Counted from the first letter of the stretch, positions 8,293-16,154 are shown. The stretch is 19,243 nucleotides of DNA from CAZMOK01 sp964567785 (GCA_964567785.1 CAZMOK010000054.1:1-19243), one strand, 5' to 3'. The notes: generated by a model from the sequence alone, not told the origin. Made by a program: numbers and translations.

Positions 8293-9093
8293 ATGAAAAC
8301 AAAAGCCCTGTTCCTGATCGTCATATCCATATTCCTTGTAGCCGGGATAGCCCGATCACAAGACAAAATATTTAAGAAAAACCAGGAAGTGATCGAATGT
8401 AAGGTCACGGAGATAGGCACCGATTATGTCAAGTACTTTTTGCCTGATTATCCCGATGATGTCCTCTTTTCAATAGATACGGATAAAATACGTAAAATTG
8501 TTTTTGCCTCAGGAAAGGAGAAGTACTTCATTGATGAGCTGAAAAACCCTGAAAACTATACCCACAACAAAAAGAATGCCCTTAAGGTTGATTTCATATC
8601 ACCCCTTACCGGAAATACCACCTTTGCTTATGAGAGGAGCCTGAAACCCGGCCGGAGCATAGAAGCAACACTTGGCATCATCGGCCTGGGAATAGACATC
8701 AATGACCTGAACCAGGCAGGTGCTTTCATGAAATTCGGCTATAAGTTCCTCAAATCACCCGACTACTACTACAAACGAATGCGTTACGGGCATCTACTCA
8801 AAGGCAGTTATGTAAGGCCTGAGCTTGCATTTGCCTATTATTCCTACAATACTCAGCCTGATTTTTTTGGTGGAGATCAGGAACGAAAGTCTGTACTTAC
8901 AATGGCGCTACATCTAATAGTTGGTAAACAATGGGTCTTTGATGATGCCTTCCTTGTTGATTTTTTTGTAGGGATCGGGTATGGTTTTTCTGACGATGGC
9001 CAACCTCAGTACAGTTATGGTTATGTGGTCTCAGATCCCTCGGTACCTGTAAGTGCAACGGCAGGGCTGAGGATTGGGATGCTGTTTAAATAG
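8293..9093 (+). CDS. Exported protein with Bacteroidota N-terminal beta domain and barrel-like C-terminus
   Basis: The signal peptide is residues 1-23 (MKTKALFLIVISIFLVAGIARSQ). Residues 24-80 (KIFKKNQEVIECKVTEIG, DYVKYF, SIDTDKIRKIVFASGKEKYF) form a small domain found at the start of many uncharacterised Bacteroidota exported proteins. The rest (about 95-266) alternates aromatic and polar residues with many Gly-rich turns (FAYERSLKPGRS, EATLGIIGLGIDI, VDFFVGIGYGFSD) and ends in strand-like TAGLRIGMLFK. This suggests an outer-membrane beta-barrel similar to DUF3575-type proteins. The only cysteine of the mature protein lies in the N-terminal domain (ECKV). It is monocistronic, with 149 nt upstream to the divergent small gene and a repeat element downstream. 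Its molecular role is unknown. The ATG at 8293 is fixed by the signal peptide. Confidence 0.82.
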   Translation: MKTKALFLIVISIFLVAGIARSQDKIFKKNQEVIECKVTEIGTDYVKYFLPDYPDDVLFSIDTDKIRKIVFASGKEKYFIDELKNPENYTHNKKNALKVDFISPLTGNTTFAYERSLKPGRSIEATLGIIGLGIDINDLNQAGAFMKFGYKFLKSPDYYYKRMRYGHLLKGSYVRPELAFAYYSYNTQPDFFGGDQERKSVLTMALHLIVGKQWVFDDAFLVDFFVGIGYGFSDDGQPQYSYGYVVSDPSVPVSATAGLRIGMLFK

Positions 9094-9100
9094 ACCCCAA

Positions 9101-9200
9101 GGGACGACGTCTCACCTTTCTTTCACTCAAAGAATTTTCTTCTGAGCTGACTTTGAAATTCTTACGGAGACGACGTCTCAAAAATTGAGACGTCGTCTCT
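9101..9200. repeat. Palindromic intergenic repeat element with strong hairpin (REP-like)
   Basis: Between two convergent genes, 9167-9181 and 9185-9199 are perfect 15-base reverse complements (core GAGACGACGTCTC) around an AAA loop. The arms themselves are nearly self-complementary around one base. A third partial copy, GACGACGTCTCA, lies at 9103-9114 and equals 9169-9180. Between them AAGAATTT (9130-9137) and AAATTCTT (9156-9163) are also inverted. No T-run follows the stem on either strand, so it is not a classical intrinsic terminator. It may act as a bidirectional, U-tract-less terminator or be a REP/BIME-type repeat; no copies can be counted from one window. Confidence 0.75.
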
Positions 9201-9213
9201 AAAACCACTTGCA

Positions 9214-9612
9214 TTAAATAAGCCTGCTTAAATCAAACAAATCTTCGTAAATACCAGCATCCTCACCATGGATCTCAACAAAATCCCCGATCAACCTAAA
9301 TGTGCTCTGCTCCTCCGGGACTTGTGAAAAATAGATCTCGTGCTCTTTACCCTCCTCATCTTTCATCATTAGCATAGCAAGCTTCGGATGCTTTTTAGAA
9401 GTTAGGTTCTTACCGCAAACAGGACAGTGCATAATAACCTGTTCGCCCTTGTCGACCTTAAATGAAGGATGGTTCTTAACAGTGTAATTTCCCAACTCAG
9501 GATGCAGGAAAACCAGCCCGCCAGACCATTTTTCCTTTTTAACCGTCAATACAACATTATCTCCTATTCTTAAATAACCTCCGCAATGCGGACATAAAAA
9601 ATCGTAAGACAT
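9214..9612 (-). CDS. Zinc-ribbon domain protein, function unknown
   Basis: The 132-residue soluble protein has two CPxCG knuckles, C7-P-H-C10-G and C63-P-V-C66-G, the usual four-Cys zinc ribbon. About 50 residues separate them (including the stretch KWSGGLVFLHPELGNY). The C-terminal half is acidic (DEEGKEHEIYF, EIHGEDAGIYEDLFDLSRL) with no membrane segment or signal peptide, so it is cytoplasmic. The second half (KEHEIYFSQVPEEQSTF) may form a small beta domain. ATG 9612 is supported by an unusually good Shine-Dalgarno sequence. It is transcribed convergently with the 8293 gene and lies 77 nt after the start side of, and downstream of, the FtsX permease gene on the same strand, so read-through from that gene is possible. 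I cannot assign a function; a nucleic-acid or protein-binding regulator is a guess from the ribbon alone. Confidence 0.75.
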   Translation of the reverse strand: MSYDFLCPHCGGYLRIGDNVVLTVKKEKWSGGLVFLHPELGNYTVKNHPSFKVDKGEQVIMHCPVCGKNLTSKKHPKLAMLMMKDEEGKEHEIYFSQVPEEQSTFRLIGDFVEIHGEDAGIYEDLFDLSRLI

Positions 9613-9619
9613 GATACCG

Positions 9620-9626
9620 CTCCTTT
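9620..9626 (-). promoter_or_regulatory. Strong Shine-Dalgarno for the zinc-ribbon gene
   Basis: Read on the minus strand, AAAGGAG lies 7 nt before ATG 9612. Most other starts in this window have no comparable SD, as is typical of Bacteroidota, so it stands out and fixes the start. Confidence 0.6.
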
Positions 9627-9689
9627 CTTATTTATTTATCCTACTTAAATATAAGAAATATTGCGAAATATATCAAGTCCCTTAAAGGA

Positions 9690-12092
9690 TCATTCGTACC
9701 TGAGGGCTTTTACCGGGTTCGACATGGCAGTCCTTACCGACTGGTAACTTACAGTTACGAAAGCAATGCCAATGGAAATTAACGTAGCAACAATGAAAAC
9801 AAACCATGATTCGGATATTTCGATACGATAGGCAAACCTTTCAAGCCACTTACCCATGATAAAGAATGCAACAGGCCAGGCAATCAGGTTCGCGATCAGT
9901 ACCCATTTGAGGAATTGCTTTACGAGGCTGTAAACCAGGCTGTCGACCGATGCCCCTATAGCCTTTCGTATTCCGATCTCTTTGGTCCTTTGCTCCGAAA
10001 CAAACGAAGCAAGACCGAACAAACCAAGGCAGGCTATGAAAATGGCTATCAGGGTAAAGAAAAGAAATAGTGTGATCATCCTGTTTTCAGACATGTAAAG
10101 TGCTTCAACTTCCTGGTCGAGGAAGAAATAGCTGAAAGGATAGACCTTTTCAATGCTTTCCCATTTGCTGCGCAACGATTCAATCCCTTTGCTCACGTTT
10201 CCGGGCTCAAGTCGCACGATCATGTTATAGGCATAAGGATAATCGATCATCATTATGGAAGGTGAAACCTTTGTGTGCAGTGATTCAAAATGAAAATCTT
10301 CTACCACCCCGATGATCTTCAGTGCAGTGGAATCAACTCCCCATTCCGTATAGACCTTCCTGCCTGTTACATTTTCCCAGCCGAGTTTTTTCAAAAGGCT
10401 TTCATTTATTAGGATGGCCCTTTCGTCGGTAGCGAAGTCCTTTGAGTGTGACCTGCCTTCCAACAAGTTCAGGCCCAGTGTTTCAACAAAATCATATGAA
10501 ATATGTATTGTATTGATGATCCATGGGTTTGTTTCGTCAATGCCCTCGGGGTAATAACCATTCCCGTCCATATTTGTCCCGGGGACGGCCGATGACTGTG
10601 TCACACTCTTAACCTCCGGGAGATTGAGAAGTTCGGCCTTGATGACCTCGGATTTTTCCCTCAAAGCTGAGCTTCTTAATGGGATCACCAGGGAGTGCTC
10701 CTTGTCAAAACCAAGTTTCTTGCTGTCGACGTAATGCATCTGAAGGTAGATTATACCCGTACTTATCAGGAGAATAACAGAAATGGAAAATTGGACCAGT
10801 ACAAGAACATTACGAAAGGATGAGTTCCCTGAAATTTTGCTCTTGCCGCCTTTCAGCACAAGAGAAGGCTTAATGGACGACAGGTAAAATGCAGGATAGC
10901 TTCCGGCAAAAGTTCCCACTGCCAGGACAAGCAACAGCAGCATTGGCAGCATGTACCAGGTGGAGAAGATTGAAAAGCTCAGGTCGATGCCTGTAAACCT
11001 GCTGAATGGATCGACGAGCAATTCAACTATGATCACCGAAATTAGCATCCCAAGGAAAGTGAGCACAACTGATTCGCCGATGAATTGCCTGATGAGCTTC
11101 CCCCTGTCGGCACCCACAACTTTCCGAAGGCCCACCTCCCTTGCACGTTTCATTGAACGGGCGGTAGTGAGGTTCATAAAATTGATGCAGGCAATGACCA
11201 GCACGAGCAATGCAACAGCGCTAAATATGTATATGTAGGCAATGTCGCTGTTCTGGCCTATCTCACCTATAAGATCTGAATGGAGATGGATACTTGAAAC
11301 AGGTTGAAGGTAAGGCATGAACACTACATTCACTTCCAGCCGGTCGGCCATATGGTTTTTGATAAATCCGGTGAATTTCTCATCGAATTTCCTGTAATCC
11401 ACGCCTTCTTTCAACTTGATATATGTGGCCAGAAAAAGTGCGCCCCAGTTTTCATAGAACTCACGGTCAGATATCTCATAGAGGGTGTTGAATGAAGCAA
11501 GCATCCTGAACTGAAAGTGGGATTGCCCCTTGCAGTCTTCAACAACGCCGGTAATTTTGTATGTTCTGTTTCCGTTGAGTTTGACTGTTTTACCTATGGC
11601 CGTCTCTTCGCCAAAATACTTCCTGGCAAGTGATTCGTCAATGACGAGACTGAATGGCTCATCCAACACGGTTTCAGGATCCCCTTCCAGCAACCTGAAA
11701 GAAAACATGTCGAAAAAAGTAGAATCGGCATAATAAAAACCCTCTTCATAAAAGGCCTTATCGTCAAAACTTAACAGCAGATCTTTCGGTGTCTTTTGGA
11801 TCCTTGTAAAGTTTTCAACCTCCTCGGGGTAATCAGAAAGCAGGGCAGGGCCCATGGGCCCGCTCGATGCCGCTGCCTCAAAAAACTCGTTCGATACCTT
11901 CGCGTCTACAGCAAGACGGAAGATCCTGTCATGATCTTCATGAAATGTATCGTAACTGGTTTCGTGAAGTATGTAAAGGAAAATAAGAATACAAACAGCC
12001 ATTCCAACTGCAAGACCCAGGATGTTTATAAGGGAAAATCCTTTATGTCTGACAAGGTTCCTGAAGGTAATTTTTAAATAGTTGCGAAACAT
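9690..12092 (-). CDS. ABC transporter permease, FtsX/MacB type, two-module
   Basis: The 800-residue protein has the Bacteroidota double MacB_PCD-FtsX layout. TM1 is about residues 20-43 (INILGLAVGMAVCILIFLY). A periplasmic MacB-like core covers about 50-280. The first FtsX block of three helices is about 283-420 and includes the cytoplasmic coupling motif RAREVGLRKVVGA near residue 314. A fifth helix is about 425-453 (VLVLVQFSISVILLISTGII). A second periplasmic core covers about 455-660. The last three helices, about 675-795, carry the matching motif RTKEIGIRKAIGA near residue 700. No ATP-binding domain is fused or encoded next to it, so it must pair with an ATPase elsewhere. Relatives work in lipoprotein release, antimicrobial efflux or mechanotransmission; which applies here cannot be told. 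ATG 12092 gives the usual MFRNYLKITFRNL N-terminus. Confidence 0.93.
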   Translation of the reverse strand: MFRNYLKITFRNLVRHKGFSLINILGLAVGMAVCILIFLYILHETSYDTFHEDHDRIFRLAVDAKVSNEFFEAAASSGPMGPALLSDYPEEVENFTRIQKTPKDLLLSFDDKAFYEEGFYYADSTFFDMFSFRLLEGDPETVLDEPFSLVIDESLARKYFGEETAIGKTVKLNGNRTYKITGVVEDCKGQSHFQFRMLASFNTLYEISDREFYENWGALFLATYIKLKEGVDYRKFDEKFTGFIKNHMADRLEVNVVFMPYLQPVSSIHLHSDLIGEIGQNSDIAYIYIFSAVALLVLVIACINFMNLTTARSMKRAREVGLRKVVGADRGKLIRQFIGESVVLTFLGMLISVIIVELLVDPFSRFTGIDLSFSIFSTWYMLPMLLLLVLAVGTFAGSYPAFYLSSIKPSLVLKGGKSKISGNSSFRNVLVLVQFSISVILLISTGIIYLQMHYVDSKKLGFDKEHSLVIPLRSSALREKSEVIKAELLNLPEVKSVTQSSAVPGTNMDGNGYYPEGIDETNPWIINTIHISYDFVETLGLNLLEGRSHSKDFATDERAILINESLLKKLGWENVTGRKVYTEWGVDSTALKIIGVVEDFHFESLHTKVSPSIMMIDYPYAYNMIVRLEPGNVSKGIESLRSKWESIEKVYPFSYFFLDQEVEALYMSENRMITLFLFFTLIAIFIACLGLFGLASFVSEQRTKEIGIRKAIGASVDSLVYSLVKQFLKWVLIANLIAWPVAFFIMGKWLERFAYRIEISESWFVFIVATLISIGIAFVTVSYQSVRTAMSNPVKALRYE

Positions 12093-12369
12093 GATAATTT
12101 GGTTTTGCCAGTAGTTGTTCAGATACTGTACCAGATTTTATATCTTATTATTTATCAATGTTTTATAAAAAATTGCTGTTAATTCGTTAACAATAAGTGG
12201 CCGAAACCTGACACAAAGCTGTTCAAAAACGAACATTTATTTATTATGTAAGTCAGACTTCCGGTAAAATTGTTCATTGCAATATTCCTTTGCGATAAAT
12301 TCATTATTCTGTCACGATCAAAATATAAACTTACCTTTGCATTGTATCAAGTCATTAAAACCGGTCAAT
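12093..12369. other. Divergent intergenic region with two small dyads
   Basis: This AT-rich 277-nt region separates the permease (minus) from the helicase (plus). It holds TGTTAA-TTCG-TTAACA (12177-12192) and TGTTC-N6-GAACA (12220-12235), two short inverted repeats that share the TGTT/AACA ends, and the helicase -7 box. No tRNA or protein-coding signal was seen. The dyads could be operators or chance. Confidence 0.3.
12332..12339 (+). promoter_or_regulatory. -7 box (TAnnTTTG) of the helicase-thioesterase operon
   Basis: TACCTTTG is a perfect match to the Bacteroidota -7 consensus. A TTCTG at 12307-12311, 20 nt upstream, is a possible degenerate -33 element. The predicted transcription start near 12346 lies upstream of TTG 12370 but downstream of the longer-frame TTG at 12277, which supports the shorter helicase start. 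Confidence 0.55.
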
Positions 12370-13572
12370 TTGAATTTCAACGACTTAAATCTGGATCCCG
12401 GGCTTATGGAAGGGATCAATGCAATGGGTTTTGAGAAACCCACACCTGTTCAGGAAAAGGCTATACCAGAGATACTTAAGGGCAAGGACCTTCTTGGTTT
12501 TGCCCAGACCGGTACCGGAAAAACAGCCGCTTTCCTCATACCCATTATTAATTTTATTGCGGCATCGGGTGATAAGGATTCTATTAAAGCAATGATCATT
12601 GTCCCTACAAGAGAACTTGCCCTCCAGATAGACCAGCAGATGCAAGGGCTTGCCTATTTTTCAGGGATTAGCTCCATTGCCATCTATGGAGGGGGCGACG
12701 GCACATCCTTCATCCAGGAAAAAACAGCCCTTTCAAAAGGGGCAAACGTCATTATCTGCACTCCAGGAAAGATAATAGCCCATTTTGTTCACGACTATGT
12801 CAAGATGAAGAATCTTGAGTACCTGGTCCTGGATGAAGCAGACAGAATGCTGGATATGGGTTTCTATGAAGACATTATGAAGATAATATCAAACCTGCCC
12901 GGTAAGAGGCAGAACCTCATGTTTGCAGCCACAATGCCCAATAACATCAGGAAACTGGCCAACAATGTGCTGAAGGACCCCGTGGAGGTCAAAATTGCCC
13001 TTTCCAAGCCTGTTGAAAAGATACTCCAGGCCGCCTATTCATTATATGATAATCAGAAAATCCCACTTCTGAAAGACCTTGTAAAGCATGAGGAGTTGAA
13101 GAGAGTCCTGGTATTCTGTTCTACAAAAAGCAGTACTAAAACTCTTGCCAGAGAGCTGAAAAAAAGCGGACTTCCCGCAGAGGAAATACACTCTGACCTT
13201 GAGCAGCGTGAAAGGGAAAAAGTGCTCAATGCTTTCAAGAGTAAAGATGTTAAGATACTGGTTGCCACAGATGTTGTTTCCAGGGGAATAGATATTGAGG
13301 ATATCGACCTGGTAATTAACTATGACGTCCCGAACGACAGCGAAGATTACATCCACAGGATAGGCCGGACTGCACGGGCTGAAGCCGACGGAATAGCCAT
13401 TACATTCATCAGTCCCAAAGAACAGTCACAATTTGCAAGGATCGAAAAATTCCTCGGTAAGCCGGTGAACAAACCTCCCTTGCCCCCTGAGCTTGAAAAA
13501 GGGCCCGAATACAATCCTGTGAGCAAGCCGCATTTCAGGGACAGAAGGCACAAGGGAAGAAGAAGAAAATGA
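12370..13572 (+). CDS. DEAD-box ATP-dependent RNA helicase (RhlE-like)
   Basis: The 400-residue cytoplasmic helicase likely remodels rRNA or mRNA. Motifs in order: Q motif (GFEKPTPVQEKAIP, about 19-32), motif I AQTGTGKT (45-52), Ia PTRELALQ, GGG, Ib TPGK, DEAD at 155-158 (VLDEADRMLDMGF), motif III AAT at 186-188 (usually SAT), DVVSRGIDI (motif V), and HRIGRTAR (VI, 329-336). The last 18 residues are basic (FRDRRHKGRRRK), a probable RNA-binding tail. The in-frame TTG at 12277 would add 31 non-conserved residues and lies upstream of the promoter. TTG 12370 gives MNFNDLNL, matching the typical family N-terminus. The Ser-to-Ala change in motif III is unusual. The stop overlaps the next start (ATGA), so the thioesterase is probably translationally coupled. 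Confidence 0.93.
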   Translation: MNFNDLNLDPGLMEGINAMGFEKPTPVQEKAIPEILKGKDLLGFAQTGTGKTAAFLIPIINFIAASGDKDSIKAMIIVPTRELALQIDQQMQGLAYFSGISSIAIYGGGDGTSFIQEKTALSKGANVIICTPGKIIAHFVHDYVKMKNLEYLVLDEADRMLDMGFYEDIMKIISNLPGKRQNLMFAATMPNNIRKLANNVLKDPVEVKIALSKPVEKILQAAYSLYDNQKIPLLKDLVKHEELKRVLVFCSTKSSTKTLARELKKSGLPAEEIHSDLEQREREKVLNAFKSKDVKILVATDVVSRGIDIEDIDLVINYDVPNDSEDYIHRIGRTARAEADGIAITFISPKEQSQFARIEKFLGKPVNKPPLPPELEKGPEYNPVSKPHFRDRRHKGRRRK

Positions 13573-14318
13573 AGCCTGAAAAGAGGGAAGACCTTTACCG
13601 TATCTACTGGTACGATGCAGACATTACAGGCACAGTGAAAGCTTCGGCCATCTGCAATTACCTCCAGGAAAGTGCCTGGCGACATGCTGTGGACCTTGGT
13701 TTTGGTTTCTATGAAATGAGAAAAAGAAACCAGGTGTGGGTGATCGTAAGCTTTGTGATGAAAATGGAAGCCCTTCCCCAATGGGGAGAAAAAATCAGGG
13801 TTGAAACCTGGCCCAGGAAAGTCGACAGGTTCATTGCAATGCGTGATTTCAGGATCTACTCCGATAAAAATATAAAAGTGGGTGCGGCCACTTCCTCATG
13901 GATGGTACTTGACCTCGACAATAGAAGGCCCTGTAAGCTAGATGATCTTGAAATAGCTGCCGGCAGTCATATCACCGACGACAATGCCCTGGGAGAAGAT
14001 GCTCCACTGCTGAAATCGGCAGAAGACCTTGAAAAGGTCCTTGACCACAACGTCCAGTATTCAGAAATAGACCATAATGGCCATGTAAACAATACCCGGT
14101 ATATCGACTGGTGCTATAACTCCATCCCGTCTGATTTTCATCGAAAAAAGCGATTTGAAACCCTTACAATAAATTATCTTTCTGAGGTGAAGGAAGAAGA
14201 AAAAATAGAGATTTACAGAAAAGAATTGCCAGGTGAGAGATATTCTTTTGAAGGAGCACGTTGGGAGAACGGTAAACGTGTTTTCAGATCGGAGATCTCG
14301 TGGCTTAACCGTATGTGA
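13569..14318 (+). CDS. Acyl-ACP thioesterase (FatA/FatB-type, double hot-dog)
   Basis: It hydrolyses acyl-ACP to release free fatty acid in the cytoplasm. The 249 residues fit the bacterial acyl-ACP thioesterase family, with two hot-dog halves: about 1-130, containing ASAICNYLQESAWRHA and WVIVSFVMKMEALPQWGE, and about 155-249. The second half holds the catalytic-region motif D168-H-N170-G-H172-V-N-N, equivalent to the Asp/Asn/His set of plant FatB, followed by TRYIDWCYNSIP. The mid-sequence WPRKVDRFIAMRDF and SSWMVLDLDNRRP are also typical. Its ATG overlaps the helicase stop by 4 nt, and only 24 nt separate it from the sugar-dehydrogenase-like gene. Chain-length specificity cannot be read from the sequence. 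The family was first known from plants; in bacteria it supplies free fatty acids or helps lipid turnover. Confidence 0.88.
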   Translation: MKPEKREDLYRIYWYDADITGTVKASAICNYLQESAWRHAVDLGFGFYEMRKRNQVWVIVSFVMKMEALPQWGEKIRVETWPRKVDRFIAMRDFRIYSDKNIKVGAATSSWMVLDLDNRRPCKLDDLEIAAGSHITDDNALGEDAPLLKSAEDLEKVLDHNVQYSEIDHNGHVNNTRYIDWCYNSIPSDFHRKKRFETLTINYLSEVKEEEKIEIYRKELPGERYSFEGARWENGKRVFRSEISWLNRM

Positions 14319-14342
14319 TCAAAATTTTGTAACTTCATCTTC

Positions 14343-15431
14343 ATGAAAAATACAGTTACCCTTATTTTCCTGCTGTCGTTTGTGTATGTTTTTTCGCAAA
14401 GCGATAAAGACCTTCCGCTGGAGAATATCAGGCTCCCCAAAGGTTTTAAAATAGAAGTGTTTTCCGATAATGTTGAAAACGCCAGGGCAATGGCCTTTGC
14501 CGAAGACGGCACCCTTTTCGTAGGTTCGAGAAGTGCCGGCAATGTCTATGCCGTAAAACCTGATAAAGAAGTTATTTTGATTGATGAGGGCCTTCAATTG
14601 CCTACCGGGATAGAATATTTTGAAGGGAACCTCTATGTTTCCGAAGTCTCCAGGATACTGAAATATGAAAATATCCTGGAAAACTTCGAGGGCAATCCCG
14701 AGCCGGTAATACTGAATAACCAGCTTCCTTCAGAAACCTGGCATGGCTGGAAATTCATCAAGGTTGGCCCCGACAGGAAGCTCTATGTACCTGTAGGTGC
14801 TCCCTGTAATGTATGCGACAGTGCGAACATCATTTATGCCACCATCTGCCGTATGAACCTCGACGGCTCCGAACTTGAGATCTTTGCAGAAGGAGTCAGG
14901 AACACAGTTGGTTTCGACTGGCATCCGGAAACAGGTGTCCTCTGGTTTACCGACAACGGCCGCGACTGGATGGGAGACAACAAACCACCGGATGAATTGA
15001 ACAAAGCACTAACACACGGCATGCACTTCGGCTTTCCTTATATCCACGGAGGAGAAGTGAAAGATCCCGAATTCTGGGATAAAAGACCCAGGGATGTTGC
15101 CTTCATCAGGCCGGCACAGGAACTGCCGGCACACGTAGCCGCTCTGGGCATGAGGTTCTACGACGGGGAAATGTTCCCTGAATACTATAAAAATGCGATA
15201 TTCATTGCCGAACACGGTTCCTGGAACCGTTCCGAAAAGATCGGTTACCGTGTTACGATGGCTACCCTGGATAAAGGAGCAGTAAAGACCTATAAGCCTT
15301 TTGCCAGTGGCTGGATGGAGAATGAAATTGTCTGGGGCAGGCCCGCTGACGTGGAGATAGCGCCAGACGGATCCTTGCTTGTATCCGATGATTTTGCGGG
15401 ATGCATCTACAGGATCTACTATGAGCCCTGA
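14343..15431 (+). CDS. Exported PQQ-dependent sugar dehydrogenase-like protein (GSDH/sorbosone dehydrogenase family)
   Basis: The signal peptide is residues 1-18 (MKNTVTLIFLLSFVYVFS, then Q). The mature protein is a six-bladed propeller of the soluble glucose/L-sorbosone dehydrogenase family. Markers are LPKGFKIEVFSDNVENAR, MAFAEDGTLFVGSRSAGNVYAV, W-H134-G-W-K-FIKVGPDRKLYVPVG with APCNVC just after, YATICRMNLDGSELEIFAEGVRNTVGFDW, WFTDNGRDWMGDN-PPDELN, HFGFPYIHGG, and HGSWNRSEKIGYRV. H134 sits where soluble glucose dehydrogenase has its catalytic His. At 362 residues it is near the family norm. No PQQ synthesis genes are nearby, so cofactor would come from elsewhere or from the environment; some homologues may not oxidise sugars at all. 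It follows the thioesterase by 24 nt and may be read with it, though a weak AAATTTTG (14322-14329) could be its own promoter. Confidence 0.88.
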   Translation: MKNTVTLIFLLSFVYVFSQSDKDLPLENIRLPKGFKIEVFSDNVENARAMAFAEDGTLFVGSRSAGNVYAVKPDKEVILIDEGLQLPTGIEYFEGNLYVSEVSRILKYENILENFEGNPEPVILNNQLPSETWHGWKFIKVGPDRKLYVPVGAPCNVCDSANIIYATICRMNLDGSELEIFAEGVRNTVGFDWHPETGVLWFTDNGRDWMGDNKPPDELNKALTHGMHFGFPYIHGGEVKDPEFWDKRPRDVAFIRPAQELPAHVAALGMRFYDGEMFPEYYKNAIFIAEHGSWNRSEKIGYRVTMATLDKGAVKTYKPFASGWMENEIVWGRPADVEIAPDGSLLVSDDFAGCIYRIYYEP

Positions 15432-15440
15432 TGCCGGTCC

Positions 15441-16154
15441 TTAGAAGGTCATTGGCACTTCAATAAGAAGTACTTTGGATCTGTCCCTGAAGTGAAAGCT
15501 CAACTGGTCGGTTTCCCAGATACCCATCCCGTCACGTTTCTCCAGCTTCTGACCTGAAACATCGGCTTTGCCTTCTATCATAAAAACATAAAGGCCATTA
15601 CCCTTTTTGTGAAAGGTATAGTGAATATGCCTGTCGTTCTCAATCTCCCCCAGGCTCAGGTAGGCATCCTGGTTTATCCATAAGGACGAATTCCCTTCCT
15701 TAGGGCTCACCACAAGCTGGAACCTGTTGTGCATACTCTCGGGAAGAAAGGTCATTTGATCGTACCTTGGTTCGATATTTCGTTCTTTGGGAAAGATCCA
15801 GAGCTGCAGAAAGTTCACCTCTTCCTTGTGTGAATGGTTGAACTCTGAGTGATAAACCCCCGTGCCTGCCGACATGATCTGGACATCATGGGTGCGGATC
15901 ACAGAACCCGTTCCCATACTATCTTGATGCTCCAGCGCCCCGGAAAGAGGGATCGAAATTATCTCCATATTATCATGAGGGTGGGTGCCGAACCCTTTAC
16001 CCTGTTTTACGATATCGTCATTAAGGACCCTGAGGGCGCCAAAGTTCATTCTTTCCGGATCATGATAACCGGCAAAGCTGAAAGTGTGCCTGCTTGTGAG
16101 CCATCCATGTTCTGCAAGGCCACGGCTGTCGGAATTGTGATATACTGATTTCAT
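15441..16154 (-). CDS. Pirin family protein (bicupin, quercetinase-like)
   Basis: The 237-residue cytoplasmic protein has the N-terminal pirin cupin with the full metal set: H58 and H60 (GTHPHDNMEI), and H102 and E104 (GTGVYHSEFNHS). The starting segment RGLAEHGWLTSRHTFSFA, then YHDPERMNFGALRVLNDD, is diagnostic of the YhhW-type subfamily. The C-terminal half (about 150-237) is a second cupin without metal ligands. E. coli YhhW shows quercetin 2,3-dioxygenase activity; the true substrate is unknown, and a redox-sensing or stress role is also proposed for pirins. It ends 9 nt from the convergent sugar-dehydrogenase-like gene and is the last of three minus-strand genes. A modest SD (AAAGGAAA) precedes ATG 16154. 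No sign of damage. Confidence 0.93.
   Translation of the reverse strand: MKSVYHNSDSRGLAEHGWLTSRHTFSFAGYHDPERMNFGALRVLNDDIVKQGKGFGTHPHDNMEIISIPLSGALEHQDSMGTGSVIRTHDVQIMSAGTGVYHSEFNHSHKEEVNFLQLWIFPKERNIEPRYDQMTFLPESMHNRFQLVVSPKEGNSSLWINQDAYLSLGEIENDRHIHYTFHKKGNGLYVFMIEGKADVSGQKLEKRDGMGIWETDQLSFHFRDRSKVLLIEVPMTF

Noticed and set aside
9167..9200. Ordinary Rho-independent terminator
   Set aside because: The stem is perfect but no T-run follows on either strand, so it was called a palindromic repeat element instead.
12277..12369. TTG 12277 as the helicase start
   Set aside because: The 31 added residues do not fit the family and the start would lie upstream of the TACCTTTG promoter box.
13347..13781. 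Open frame of 144 codons on the minus strand across the helicase-thioesterase junction
   Set aside because: It is antisense to two well-supported genes whose motifs explain the sequence; the translation shows no known domain or signal.
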